Assembly (NCBI GenBank): GCA_964430225.1
Contig: CAYSFE010000002.1
Span: forward strand, 28,479-92,478
DNA from: CAYSFE01 sp964430225
GTDB taxonomy: Bacteria > Patescibacteriota > Dojkabacteria > GCA-016699595 > JBAXKR01
Length of the DNA stretch: 64,000 nt
Direction: 5' to 3'
The first letter of the stretch is position 1. Every line of letters begins with the position of its first letter. A model generated the notes under the pieces. That model saw only the letters and a list, made by a program, of their open reading frames with translations. It searched no databases and was not told the origin of the DNA. The position numbers were made by a program, and so were the translations under genes. Below, piece by piece: positions 26,542 through 34,955 of the stretch.

Positions 26542-28830
26542 ATGTATGTGCAGTTACTTAAAAATTCTTTAAAAAGACTTTCTTTGTTTTTGTCCATATT
26601 CTTGGCTACTCTTTTCCTTTTATCTAACATTCAATTTCAGTCATATGTAAGTGCAAGTTCTGATATTAAAGGGGTAAAGGATAAGCTTGAGTATAGTGTA
26701 AGTAAAGATAAGTTCATTAAAGGAGATGGAAAAATCACAGATATTGAAAAGAACACTAAGAGATACTTAGAAACAGCTCCAGATGATACATACTATGCAA
26801 ATACTTCTCTTAATAATTCTGTAAATGGACAAATGGATAGTTGGAACTTAAGAGGGATAGGATTAAACCCAACAGATGAAGGTCCTGACTCTGCATGGAA
26901 AACAAATACAGGGAGTAGTAATACCGTTGTCGCAGTTATTGATACAGGGATATATCTTACTCATGCAGATCTATCACCAAGCCTTTGGACTAATTCTGGT
27001 GAGACCCCAGGGAATGCAATTGATGATGATAACAATGGGGCAATTGATGATGTAAATGGATTTAATTTTGCCGATAGTTTAGATGGGAATTCTGATGGAG
27101 ACTTTAAAGATCCTGGTGATATTAATGATGCAAATGTTTTGGATATTAACGGTCATGGTACACATGTTTCAGGAATCATAGCAGCTAAAGGTAATAACGT
27201 GGAAGGAATTGCTGGTGTATGTTTCAATTGTAAGATTATGACTCTTAAAGTAGTTAATGCTCAAGGTTTTGCATATGATAGCGATATTGCTCTAGCAATC
27301 TACTATGCTACAGATATGGGAGCTGATGTAATTAATATGAGTTTAGGAGGTGGTGGATATTCAGAGTCTATTAATGATGCAACTACATATGCGTTTAATA
27401 ACGGGACATTGGTTGTTTCTGCTGCTGGTAATAACGGAGGAGATGCATCAGACTCATATCCAGGTGCTGCTAAATATACTGTATCAGTTGGAGCTTTAGA
27501 CTATACAAATACTAGACCTTCATTTTCAAAAAATGGTAATAGGCTAGATATTTCAGCTCCAGGGGTAAGTATTTTATCTACAAAATTAAATACACAATCT
27601 ACTAATTGTATTAACGGTGTAAGCTACTATTGTCTATCAGGGACTTCTATGGCTTCTCCTCATATAGCTGGTATAGCGGGATTGATAAAGGATAACAATC
27701 CAAGTTTTACACCTAAGGATATACGTGCTGCTCTTTTAAATAGTACTACTGATTTAGGGTCAGCTGGTTTTGATACAGAGTTTGGATATGGAAAAGTAAA
27801 TGGAATCACTGCTCTATCTCAAGCTGCTTTAGGAAATGATGTAACTCCTCCAACTGTATCTCTAACAGCTTTAGGTAGTCCCGATGTAAAGGGAACAGTT
27901 AACTTTTCTGGAAGTGTAAATGATACAAATATATATATGTATACACTTAGAGTTATTCAAAGTGGATCATATGTAGTAAAAGAAAGATCTGGAAGAGGAA
28001 ATGTTTCAAGTGCAACTTTAGTAAGTATTGATACGACTGATATCTCAGACGGAAACTATACTGTGAATGTAGTAGCAGAAGATATGAGTGGTAATCTTAC
28101 AACTTCAAATACATTAAGTATTAGTATTGATAATACTCCACCTGAAAGTTTCAACATGATATCTAGTCCATATATTACGGATACAACTCCTCTATTATCT
28201 TGGCAAGCTGCTACTGATGTAAACTCACCGGTGAAATATGACGTTGTAATTGATAGTGTTACAGTTTCTAGTGATCAATTGGGAACAAGTTATCAAGTTT
28301 TAACTCCATTTGTAGATGGTGTAAGTCATACACTTTCAATAGTTGCTAAAGATCCTTTAGTAAACACGAGAACTGTTAATTCATCAATTGGAGTAGATTT
28401 AACACCACCAAGTGTTGGATCTCCAACAAACACTATTAATAGTAATCAGGTAACTATTACATACTCATACTCTGATTCATTCTCAGGTATATCTAGTCAC
28501 CAGATGTCTCTTAATGGAGGTGCTTATCAATCCTTTACCTATCCATATTCTGTAACTTTAACAGATAGTCCATATACATATTCTATTAAGGTAATTGATC
28601 AAGCAGGAAACTTTACTACAATTACCGGATCTTTCACTATAGACTCAAGAAAATCTTACTTAACAACAAAAGCCGATTTTAATACAGATTCAAAAGTAGA
28701 TCTTTCAGATCTTTCTATTCTTGCTACAAATTGGAATTTAGATAATAATAATGCTGATGCAAATGGTGATGGAAAAACAGATCTTTCTGATCTATCAATA
28801 CTTGCAACTAATTGGAACCAAAGTTATTAA
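26542..28830 (+). CDS. subtilisin-like serine protease with C-terminal dockerin
   Basis: 762 residues, secreted. A signal peptide (residues 10-38) and short propeptide precede an S8 peptidase domain with catalytic D134 (VVAVIDTGIYLTHADL), H205 (DINGHGTHVSGIIA), oxyanion N297 (VSAAGNNGG) and S369 (LSGTSMASPHIAGIAG). Three Ig-like domains follow (each opened by a TPPxxx link, near 435, 530 and 620). The last 55 residues hold two F-hand calcium loops of type I dockerin form: DFNTDSKVDLSDLSILATNW and DANGDGKTDLSDLSILATNW. The dockerin predicts docking to a cohesin, and a cohesin-like protein is encoded two genes on. A TAATAT precedes the ATG directly, so GTG at 26548 could be the leaderless start. 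Confidence 0.92.
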   Translation: MYVQLLKNSLKRLSLFLSIFLATLFLLSNIQFQSYVSASSDIKGVKDKLEYSVSKDKFIKGDGKITDIEKNTKRYLETAPDDTYYANTSLNNSVNGQMDSWNLRGIGLNPTDEGPDSAWKTNTGSSNTVVAVIDTGIYLTHADLSPSLWTNSGETPGNAIDDDNNGAIDDVNGFNFADSLDGNSDGDFKDPGDINDANVLDINGHGTHVSGIIAAKGNNVEGIAGVCFNCKIMTLKVVNAQGFAYDSDIALAIYYATDMGADVINMSLGGGGYSESINDATTYAFNNGTLVVSAAGNNGGDASDSYPGAAKYTVSVGALDYTNTRPSFSKNGNRLDISAPGVSILSTKLNTQSTNCINGVSYYCLSGTSMASPHIAGIAGLIKDNNPSFTPKDIRAALLNSTTDLGSAGFDTEFGYGKVNGITALSQAALGNDVTPPTVSLTALGSPDVKGTVNFSGSVNDTNIYMYTLRVIQSGSYVVKERSGRGNVSSATLVSIDTTDISDGNYTVNVVAEDMSGNLTTSNTLSISIDNTPPESFNMISSPYITDTTPLLSWQAATDVNSPVKYDVVIDSVTVSSDQLGTSYQVLTPFVDGVSHTLSIVAKDPLVNTRTVNSSIGVDLTPPSVGSPTNTINSNQVTITYSYSDSFSGISSHQMSLNGGAYQSFTYPYSVTLTDSPYTYSIKVIDQAGNFTTITGSFTIDSRKSYLTTKADFNTDSKVDLSDLSILATNWNLDNNNADANGDGKTDLSDLSILATNWNQSY

Positions 28831-28850
28831 TATTTTTTAAATTTATTATT

Positions 28851-29423
28851 ATGAAAAACAATATAAAATCAGCATTCACTATAGTTGAGCTTTTGGTAGT
28901 AATGGCTGTTATCGGGATTCTTATCTCACTAGCTGTTGTTGGTATTCAAGCAATACAAAAGTCACAAAGAGAAACTACTAGAGCTAATGATGTAAAGAAT
29001 TTAGTGGCAAGCTTAGCAGAATATTACGGGAAATATAGAACATATCCTGGAACATTAGATGATTCTTCGTCTGAACTTAAGCTAGATAATGTAGGTGGTA
29101 ACCAAGGTGTTTGTTTATTTAAACCTGGACAAGGTACAGACTCTTCTTCTCAAAATGGTGATGGTGATTGTGATGTAGAAACTGAATCAGGTTCAGGGTT
29201 ATACAGTATTCTTAAATTTGGTCAGTTGAATATGGTTATTGGCTTGGCTGATTTAACAAGTGTTCTACACTCAACCTACGTATGTGCTGATGTTGAAATG
29301 ACTGCTGATCTTTGGAGAATTGTATATGCGAATCGTGGTAGTGGAAATTCAACTCAGGCTTATGGTTTATGGTATTGTTCAGAAAATGGAAAATCAATTA
29401 ATTTTGGAGAAAGTTATAACTAA
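28851..29423 (+). CDS. type IV prepilin-like protein
   Basis: About 190 residues. The N-terminus is a class III signal: a short basic leader, then A|FTIVELLVVMAVIGILIS, with processing expected after Ala8, Phe9 becoming residue 1 and Glu at +5 conserved. A long amphipathic helix (QKSQRETTRANDVKNLVASL) and a globular head with four cysteines follow; the head holds an acidic Gly/Asp/Ser stretch (NGDGDCDVETESGSG). It lies between the dockerin protease and the cohesin-like gene, 3 nt from the latter, suggesting a joint role at the cell surface. I start at the ATG whose product fits the prepilin form. Confidence 0.85.
   Translation: MKNNIKSAFTIVELLVVMAVIGILISLAVVGIQAIQKSQRETTRANDVKNLVASLAEYYGKYRTYPGTLDDSSSELKLDNVGGNQGVCLFKPGQGTDSSSQNGDGDCDVETESGSGLYSILKFGQLNMVIGLADLTSVLHSTYVCADVEMTADLWRIVYANRGSGNSTQAYGLWYCSENGKSINFGESYN
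29415..29420 (+). promoter_or_regulatory. possible -10 box of the cohesin-like gene
   Basis: TATAAC within the end of the prepilin gene, 6 nt before the ATG at 29427; may give a separate leaderless transcript. Confidence 0.35.
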
Positions 29424-29426
29424 AAT

Positions 29427-30617
29427 ATGAAAGCAATAGTGTCAAAGTCAATTATTTACGTAAGTGTAGTTTTATTCACACTATTTTCTTTCATACCTTC
29501 AGCTTTTGCTGCTACATCAAGTTTTAGTGTAAGTAATCCTGGAAAAAAGAATACAGGAGAAACATTTAGTGTGAATATTAATGTATCTGGGAGTGAAGCA
29601 TATAATGCTGTGACTGCTAATGTAAGTTTTACTAATCTTACATATGTAAGTGTATCAGCAAATTCAGAATGGACAGGAGTAAGTGGTCCTACTAGATCAG
29701 GTAGCTCTATTACCTTCTCTGGAGCTAAACTAGGTGGTAGTTTTACAGGTAGTAAAAGAGTTCTTACTGTTACATTTAGAGCTCCTAGTAGTGCTGGAAC
29801 GTCAAGTATTAGTGCTTCTGGAACAATAGCTCTTGCAGATGGAGCTGGAACTAAAGTAAATGGTAGTAGTGGAAGTACAAGTATTACCATTCAGACCCCT
29901 CCTCCACCTACCCCAACTGTAGTAAGTGCACCTGCTGTATCTTCAAGTACTCATCCTGATTCAAATACTTGGTATGCTCTTAATACAGCAACATTAAGTT
30001 GGAATAAAGAGGAAGGTGTTACAGCTTTTAGTTATATTCTAGATCAAAATACAACAACAACTCCAGATGATGTTTCAGAGGGAGTTGATACATCTAAAAC
30101 ATTTACATCAGTATTAGAAGGTAAAACATATTTCCATATTAAAGCATTAAACCCTGTTGGATGGAGTGGTGTTACACATTTCTTAATTCAAACAGATTTA
30201 TCTAAACCATATCCTTTTAGTATTACTAAGATTAAAGGAGATGATGGAAAAACTACAATATATTTCTCTACAGATGATGAATTTTCAGGAATAGCAAAAT
30301 ACACCCTTCAATTGAACGGACTTGAAATGGGTGAAGTAAAGAGTAAATATATTCTTGAAACTGATAGTAATGATATTGAGGTTACTGCTTATGACAAGGT
30401 TGGAAATATAAATACTGCAGTTTATTCAAACTCTATAAGTAGTGCTTCATCAACTTCTGTTCCAGTAAGGATTGATGAGGGAAATATAAACCCCTTATTG
30501 AATTTTATTGCCAACAATATTGTTTGGATAGTTATACTTGTATTACTAGTAGTCCTTATTCCAATTTTAATATTTGTGATCAGAAGAATTCTTTTAAATA
30601 GAGTCAACAAAGCTTAG
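29427..30617 (+). CDS. membrane-anchored cohesin-like surface protein
   Basis: 396 residues. A signal peptide ending near SAFAA is followed by a cohesin-like beta-sandwich (residues 30-155): FSVSNPGKKNTGETFSVNIN, AYNAVTANVSFTNLTYVSVS, and KRVLTVTFRAPSSAGTSSIS, the pattern of cohesin domains (GxxFxVxVxV, later strand VLTVTF). A Pro-rich hinge (TPPPPTPT) leads to a Trp/Tyr-rich Ig-like domain and a third beta domain (TIYFSTDDEFSGIAKY). A C-terminal helix (WIVILVLLVVLIPILIFVI) with a RR-basic tail anchors it. It could hold the dockerin protease at the cell surface. Its end overlaps the convergent methyltransferase by 24 bp. Confidence 0.75.
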   Translation: MKAIVSKSIIYVSVVLFTLFSFIPSAFAATSSFSVSNPGKKNTGETFSVNINVSGSEAYNAVTANVSFTNLTYVSVSANSEWTGVSGPTRSGSSITFSGAKLGGSFTGSKRVLTVTFRAPSSAGTSSISASGTIALADGAGTKVNGSSGSTSITIQTPPPPTPTVVSAPAVSSSTHPDSNTWYALNTATLSWNKEEGVTAFSYILDQNTTTTPDDVSEGVDTSKTFTSVLEGKTYFHIKALNPVGWSGVTHFLIQTDLSKPYPFSITKIKGDDGKTTIYFSTDDEFSGIAKYTLQLNGLEMGEVKSKYILETDSNDIEVTAYDKVGNINTAVYSNSISSASSTSVPVRIDEGNINPLLNFIANNIVWIVILVLLVVLIPILIFVIRRILLNRVNKA

Positions 30618-31259
30618 ATATCTCTTTTCCATATTCTTCCAAGATAAGATATATTCATCGTCTGAAAGCTTTTCTACAATTAGGTGGGAGTTATTCTTAA
30701 GGAAATTCCAAGTTGTAATAAACATCTTTCCATCTGATCTTAAATGTTCTTTGAGTACATTAATTATCTCACTTCTCTTTTCACGAGATGGTATATGGTG
30801 AAGTGTAGCTATACAAACTATTAAATCAAACTGTTCATTTGATAGTTTCTCTTTTAAAAGTGGAGTGTTTGAAATATCACATACATCAAAAATAGCTTTT
30901 ACATCTTTAACATCTTTTAAGTTTTCCTTAGCAATATTTAAAAGATTCTCTGAGTTGTCTACTCCTAAATATTCTACTCTTAGATTATGTCTGCCACTTA
31001 AATATTTAGCAAATCTTCCATTTCCACATCCTAGGTCTAATACTCTTAACTTATCTCTACCATCAAAATCCTGGTTGAGATTACCTAGAATAAAAACAAA
31101 ATTGTCGTCCATCTCAATCCTTTCATCCTTATTCTCTTTGAAAACTAAATCAAACAAATCCCAGTAGTGTTTATTTCTTGTATCTGAGAAATCTTTAGCA
31201 ATGAGATTATAGAAGTTTTTATTAAGGTCTACTTTTTCTTGATCACTTAGTATATCCAT
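30594..31259 (-). CDS. SAM-dependent methyltransferase, Trm9/ALKBH8-like
   Basis: About 221 residues, class I fold. The N-terminus NFYNLIAKDFSDTRNKHYWD matches the signature of the Trm9/ALKBH8 tRNA wobble-uridine methyltransferases (YxxIAxxFSxTRxxxW). The SAM site is VLDLGCGNGRFAKYL, followed by YLGVDNSENLL, and FDLIVCIATLHHIPSREKR. A tRNA substrate is therefore possible but not shown. The ATG at 31259 has TATACT 6 nt upstream, so it is preferred to the upstream TTG. Confidence 0.75.
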   Translation of the reverse strand: MDILSDQEKVDLNKNFYNLIAKDFSDTRNKHYWDLFDLVFKENKDERIEMDDNFVFILGNLNQDFDGRDKLRVLDLGCGNGRFAKYLSGRHNLRVEYLGVDNSENLLNIAKENLKDVKDVKAIFDVCDISNTPLLKEKLSNEQFDLIVCIATLHHIPSREKRSEIINVLKEHLRSDGKMFITTWNFLKNNSHLIVEKLSDDEYILSWKNMEKRYLSFVDSI

Positions 31260-31265
31260 AATTGG

Positions 31266-31271
31266 AGTATA
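31266..31271 (-). promoter_or_regulatory. -10 box of the methyltransferase gene
   Basis: TATACT on the minus strand, 6 nt before the ATG at 31259; predicts a leaderless mRNA. Confidence 0.5.
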
Positions 31272-31287
31272 CAATATAAAAGTATAT

Positions 31288-31317
31288 AAAAAAATAGTCC
31301 CACAATTAAGTGGGACT
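31288..31317 (-). terminator. rho-independent terminator after the Lys/Ala-rich gene
   Basis: On the minus strand an 8-bp stem AGTCCCAC/GTGGGACT with a 6-nt loop is followed by ATTTTTTT. It lies 24 nt after the stop of the 32-residue gene. Confidence 0.8.
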
Positions 31318-31340
31318 TTCGAAGATCTTCGAGAAAAAAT

Positions 31341-31439
31341 TTACTTTCTTCTTTTAGCGGTCTTCTTAACAGCTTTCTTTGCTGTCTTTTTCTTAGCAGT
31401 TTTCTTAACTGCTTTTCTTACTGCTTTTTTCTTTGCCAT
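31341..31439 (-). CDS. small Lys/Ala-rich basic protein, histone H1-tail-like
   Basis: A 32-residue protein made almost wholly of Lys, Ala, Val, Thr and Arg in KKxxKK steps (MAKKKAVRKAVKKTAKKKTA, ending KRRK). Such sequences resemble the C-terminal tail of histone H1 and the chlamydial Hc1 proteins, so it may bind DNA or RNA. It has its own promoter region (TATATT near 31466) and a strong terminator just downstream, which supports a real, separately expressed gene. Confidence 0.75.
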   Translation of the reverse strand: MAKKKAVRKAVKKTAKKKTAKKAVKKTAKRRK

Positions 31440-31540
31440 CTAATTGCAGTTTAAAAAGTAATATATTTAAAGATACAACATGTGTGGAATATTGCAATAC
31501 CTTTCTATAAGATTACGATTCACCACTTTAGAGCAATAAA

Positions 31541-32533
31541 CTAGAACTTTATTTTCATTACTTCTTTCATTTCTGATAGTGTCTGATTAGCTATGTCAGA
31601 TACTACTTTAGAAGATGCTAAAACATTTTGAAATAGTTCGTCTTGTTTTAACTCTGCTTCTTTTCTTCTTTCGCGAATAGGGTCTAAAAATGTTTTAAGT
31701 GCAATGAAAAGTTTTTCTTTTACTTCTACATCTCCAACCTTACCTTCAACGTATCTTTCTTTTAAATCTTTTACCTCATCTTTATTTGTATTAAAGATGT
31801 CATGATAGATAAAAGCTACATTTCCTTCTAAGTGTCCTTTGTCTGTTGCTTTGACACGGGTTGGATCTGTATATATTGAATTTACCTTCTTTTTTAATGT
31901 TTCATCGCCATCTGATAAATAGATACAGTTGTTAAGTGATTTACTCATTTTAGAATTACCATCAGTACCTGGTAAGTTTTCAGTCGTTCCAAACAATGCT
32001 TCGGGCTCAGGTAAGATATTTACAGAATATGTTTGATTAAACTTACGAGCAATCTCTCTTGCATCTTCTATCATAGGAGCTTGATCTTTTCCTACTGGTA
32101 CAAGATCAGCTTTAACACAAAGTATGTCTGCTACTTGATGTATAGGGTAGTAGAAGAAACCAAGGGGAGTAGATTCAGTCATTCCCTTCTCTGCTATTTC
32201 TGTTTTAATTGTTGGATTATGCATTATCTTTTGAACTGAAACAAAGTTTGAAAGATATACAAATATTTCATTAATTGCACTTACTTCGCTTTGTATAAAG
32301 ATTTTACATTTATTAAAGTCGAGTCCTACAGCGTAGTAGTCTTTAATGACTTCAATTATGTTATCTCTAACTTTAGATGGATTATTAAAGTTGTCTGTCA
32401 GACCTTGAATGTTGGCAATCATGATGTGTGTATCGTATTCATTTTGTAGCTTTACTCTGTTTGCTAAAGTTCCTACATAATGACCTAGGTGTAATTTCCC
32501 TGTTGGTCTATCTCCAGTTAAAATTCTTTTCAT
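31541..32533 (-). CDS. trpS: tryptophanyl-tRNA synthetase
   Basis: Charges tRNA-Trp. The 330 residues are the usual length for bacterial class I TrpRS. The HIGH-like motif is GDRPTGKLHLGHYVGTL, followed by DTHIMIANIQGLTDN, VPVGKDQAPMIEDAREIARK and the KMSKS motif in GNSKMSKSLNNCIYLSD. Monocistronic on the minus strand. TATACT lies close before the ATG and no ribosome-binding site is present. Confidence 0.96.
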   Translation of the reverse strand: MKRILTGDRPTGKLHLGHYVGTLANRVKLQNEYDTHIMIANIQGLTDNFNNPSKVRDNIIEVIKDYYAVGLDFNKCKIFIQSEVSAINEIFVYLSNFVSVQKIMHNPTIKTEIAEKGMTESTPLGFFYYPIHQVADILCVKADLVPVGKDQAPMIEDAREIARKFNQTYSVNILPEPEALFGTTENLPGTDGNSKMSKSLNNCIYLSDGDETLKKKVNSIYTDPTRVKATDKGHLEGNVAFIYHDIFNTNKDEVKDLKERYVEGKVGDVEVKEKLFIALKTFLDPIRERRKEAELKQDELFQNVLASSKVVSDIANQTLSEMKEVMKIKF

Positions 32534-32601
32534 AAAAGTATATGTGTAATATTTAAGATATGTTAGGTGATAAAGATATATTTATCAATATTTTAGATGT
32601 G

Positions 32602-32626
32602 AAAAATTTAGGGCTTATGCCCAAAG
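32602..32626 (-). terminator. probable terminator after the 32692-33378 gene
   Basis: On the minus strand GGGC/GCCC with flanking T-A pairs forms a short stem around ATAA and is followed by ATTTTTC. The stem is short, so the call is tentative. The remainder of 32534-32691 shows no gene. Confidence 0.45.
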
Positions 32627-32691
32627 AAGAATATGTGTAGAAAAACTTAATTTCATAGATGTATTATATCACTACAGAGATACATATTAAA

Positions 32692-33378
32692 TTAATAAAT
32701 CTGAACTGAAGCTTTTCTCCAATTATCAAATCTCTTTTTAACTTCAGGATTCAAGTGATTTACTGCAATTGTTAAATCTTTAATAAAAGTAGTACGATTT
32801 CCATTCTGCCAGGCTCTTTGATTTAATATGTCAAGTACAAGATTAGCGATAATGGACATTTGGGGTTCTACATTGTTACTGAATGCAAATCTAACAAAAT
32901 CCTCTAACTTTTTTGATTCTTTATATTCAAAATCTAATTCATTCACACTCTTTCTATTTTTTATATCTCTTAGTCTATCTTCAACAAGTAATAATAAATG
33001 AGTATTTACCTCACTAAACATTGGATTAAATTCAGAAAGTAGTAATTCATATGTAAAAGCATCTACTAGTCTTGTTAAGAAATCTTCTCTAATAGCTAAG
33101 AATTGCTTATCTTTTTCTTTTCTAACCATTAAATATTTACTTTCGGATAAGGCACTTAGAAGTCCATTTTGAAATCTAGTAAATAAAGATTGAGTACTTT
33201 TCTGATTAGGTGCTGAATATCCTTCAATTAATAATTTACGAATAAGGTTTCTTCTGTTACTTGAATATTTTTCAGAAAGAATAATTAGTTCAACACTATT
33301 TTCTGGAATTCTAGAAGAAGGGTTAGAACCATTTTGATTGCTCATTGCTTGATCACCTTCTTGTGTAGGAGGAGACAT
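32692..33378 (-). CDS. hypothetical protein
   Basis: 228 residues, soluble and mostly helical. An Asn/Ser-rich, disordered start (QAMSNQNGSNPSSRIPENS) is followed by a helix-turn-helix-like stretch (SSNRRNLIRKLLIEGYSAPN) and long charged helices (VEDRLRDIKNRKSVNELDFE). I do not recognise the family. TAGTAT stands 6 nt before the ATG, which fits the leaderless pattern. Confidence 0.6.
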   Translation of the reverse strand: MSPPTQEGDQAMSNQNGSNPSSRIPENSVELIILSEKYSSNRRNLIRKLLIEGYSAPNQKSTQSLFTRFQNGLLSALSESKYLMVRKEKDKQFLAIREDFLTRLVDAFTYELLLSEFNPMFSEVNTHLLLLVEDRLRDIKNRKSVNELDFEYKESKKLEDFVRFAFSNNVEPQMSIIANLVLDILNQRAWQNGNRTTFIKDLTIAVNHLNPEVKKRFDNWRKASVQIY

Positions 33379-33384
33379 ACTATG

Positions 33385-33390
33385 ATACTA
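33385..33390 (-). promoter_or_regulatory. -10 box of the 32692-33378 gene
   Basis: TAGTAT on the minus strand with a 6-nt spacer to the ATG at 33378. Confidence 0.4.
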
Positions 33391-33400
33391 GCATATATTT

Positions 33401-34423
33401 CTATTTACGCAATATATTCTTGTTTGCTAGTTGGCCACAAGCTGCCTGTATCCTATCTCCCATAGTTATACGAATAGTTACAGGGATATTTGCACTCTTT
33501 AAAATATCATGAAATGCAAATATCCTGTTACGACTAGATTTCTTTAAGTCTTCTCTTTCCATAATTGGATTAAGTGGAATTAGATTAATATGTGCGAGTC
33601 TATTCTTCATTAATTTAGCTAATTCCCAAGCATCTTTAGCACTATCATTAACATTATCTATCATTGTATATTCATAGCTTACTCTTTTATGTGAATAGTC
33701 TTCCCACTCTCTGATGAAAGCCATTAGGTCATTGAGGGAATATATTTTTGCTACTGGCATAAGCTTTTCTCTTAACTCTTGATTAGGAGCATGAAGAGAT
33801 ATAGCCAGTCTTGTTTTAAGACCTTCTTTCATGAATGACTTTAATTGCCTAATATATCCTGAAGAAGATACTGTAATATGTCTATCCCCTAAACCAAATT
33901 CTTCCTCATTAGTGAATACTTTCAAACACTCAACCACGTTTGCATAATTAAGCATTGGTTCTCCCATACCCATAAATACAATATTACTTACCCTAGTCTT
34001 TCCTTCATATTTCTTATCCTTTAACCATCTAGCCCAAAACATTACTTGGTCTACTATCTCATTTGATGTTAGGTTTCTCATAAATCCCATAGCTCCAGAT
34101 GCACAAAAGATACATCCGACAGGACAGCCTACTTGAGATGACACACATACTGAGTTCCTACCATCAGTAAATCTCATAAGGACTGATTCTACTAATTTCC
34201 CATCATGAAGCTTAAATAGGGCCTTGTAGGTCTTAGATTCCTCATCTTCAAGGAGCTTTTCTAGCTCCAGACTTGTAAAAGGGATGGTATTAGATATATA
34301 CTCTCTCTCGAGCTTAGATAGAGTTGATATATCGCCGTAACTACCCACGATATCCTTAAAGAATGCCTTATTTAAAAGCTTTAATTTAAGAGGACTTAGT
34401 TTTTCTAGAGATTTAAAATACAT
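33401..34423 (-). CDS. rlmN: 23S rRNA (A2503)/tRNA C2-adenine methyltransferase RlmN
   Basis: Radical-SAM enzyme that methylates C2 of A2503 in 23S rRNA and A37 in some tRNAs. About 340 residues. The iron-sulfur motif CxxxCxxC is in SQVGCPVGCIFCASG; other matches are SVLMRFTDGRNSVCVS, FMGMGEPMLNY, RLAISLHAPNQELREKLMP and YTMIDNVNDS. The resolving cysteine is in DRIQAACGQL near the end. The start at MYFKSLEKLSPL is set by TATAAT 6 nt upstream; a longer frame would run through the divergent gene. Confidence 0.95.
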   Translation of the reverse strand: MYFKSLEKLSPLKLKLLNKAFFKDIVGSYGDISTLSKLEREYISNTIPFTSLELEKLLEDEESKTYKALFKLHDGKLVESVLMRFTDGRNSVCVSSQVGCPVGCIFCASGAMGFMRNLTSNEIVDQVMFWARWLKDKKYEGKTRVSNIVFMGMGEPMLNYANVVECLKVFTNEEEFGLGDRHITVSSSGYIRQLKSFMKEGLKTRLAISLHAPNQELREKLMPVAKIYSLNDLMAFIREWEDYSHKRVSYEYTMIDNVNDSAKDAWELAKLMKNRLAHINLIPLNPIMEREDLKKSSRNRIFAFHDILKSANIPVTIRITMGDRIQAACGQLANKNILRK

Positions 34424-34439
34424 ATGATAATTATACACT
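34424..34439. promoter_or_regulatory. compact bidirectional promoter, rlmN and 34440 gene
   Basis: Only 16 nt separate the two divergent ATGs. The core TAATTATA gives TATAAT on the minus strand (6 nt before rlmN) and TAATTA on the plus strand (6 nt before the ATG at 34440). No ribosome-binding site fits in either direction. Confidence 0.6.
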
Positions 34440-34796
34440 ATGAAAGAGGGAGAGAATAAAACAAAAATTGAATATCTTCCTATAGATAGAGAAACATTTG
34501 TTAAAACCTTCTTTCCATTAGATAGAGTTGATGTTCCTATGTTTTCAGTCACTGTAGATTTAACATTTGGATTTATTAAAGGTGAGAATAAACACAGGGT
34601 TCATATTGTAAGGGTAAGTTGGGAAGATAATGACAGTATTGTTGGTTTTGATTCTCGAGAAAAAAAACATGTTATATATGACGCGAATACAAGTCCGGTT
34701 GAAATTTTATCGGGCTATCATAATGGAAATATTCGAACTTCACTATTTAACCTACTCTCTTCTAAAATAGAGAGGTTTAAAAAGTTATTTGCTTAA
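34440..34796 (+). CDS. hypothetical protein
   Basis: 118 residues, soluble, unknown. It seems beta-rich in the middle (MFSVTVDLTFGFI, HRVHIVRVSWEDND) with a basic C-terminus (SSKIERFKKLFA). It is divergent from rlmN, from which it is separated by a 16-nt shared promoter. The assembly gap begins 60 nt after its stop. Confidence 0.6.
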   Translation: MKEGENKTKIEYLPIDRETFVKTFFPLDRVDVPMFSVTVDLTFGFIKGENKHRVHIVRVSWEDNDSIVGFDSREKKHVIYDANTSPVEILSGYHNGNIRTSLFNLLSSKIERFKKLFA

Positions 34797-34800
34797 CTAT

Positions 34801-34855
34801 ATTTGAATATCCCCTCTTATTAATAGTATAATGATTGATATTATGCCGGGGTGGC
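34801..34855. repeat. 55-bp copy before the assembly gap
   Basis: Identical to 34956-35010. It ends 11 nt into the tRNA-Leu sequence. The region 34797-34999 holds no other gene. Confidence 0.95.
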
Positions 34856-34955
34856 NNNNNNNNNNNNNNNNNNNNNNNNNNNNNNNNNNNNNNNNNNNNN
34901 NNNNNNNNNNNNNNNNNNNNNNNNNNNNNNNNNNNNNNNNNNNNNNNNNNNNNNN
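34856..34955. other. assembly gap (100 N)
   Basis: Exactly 100 unknown bases, a standard placeholder length. The same 55 bp lies at both edges, so the two contigs probably overlap and the gap has no real length. Confidence 0.97.
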
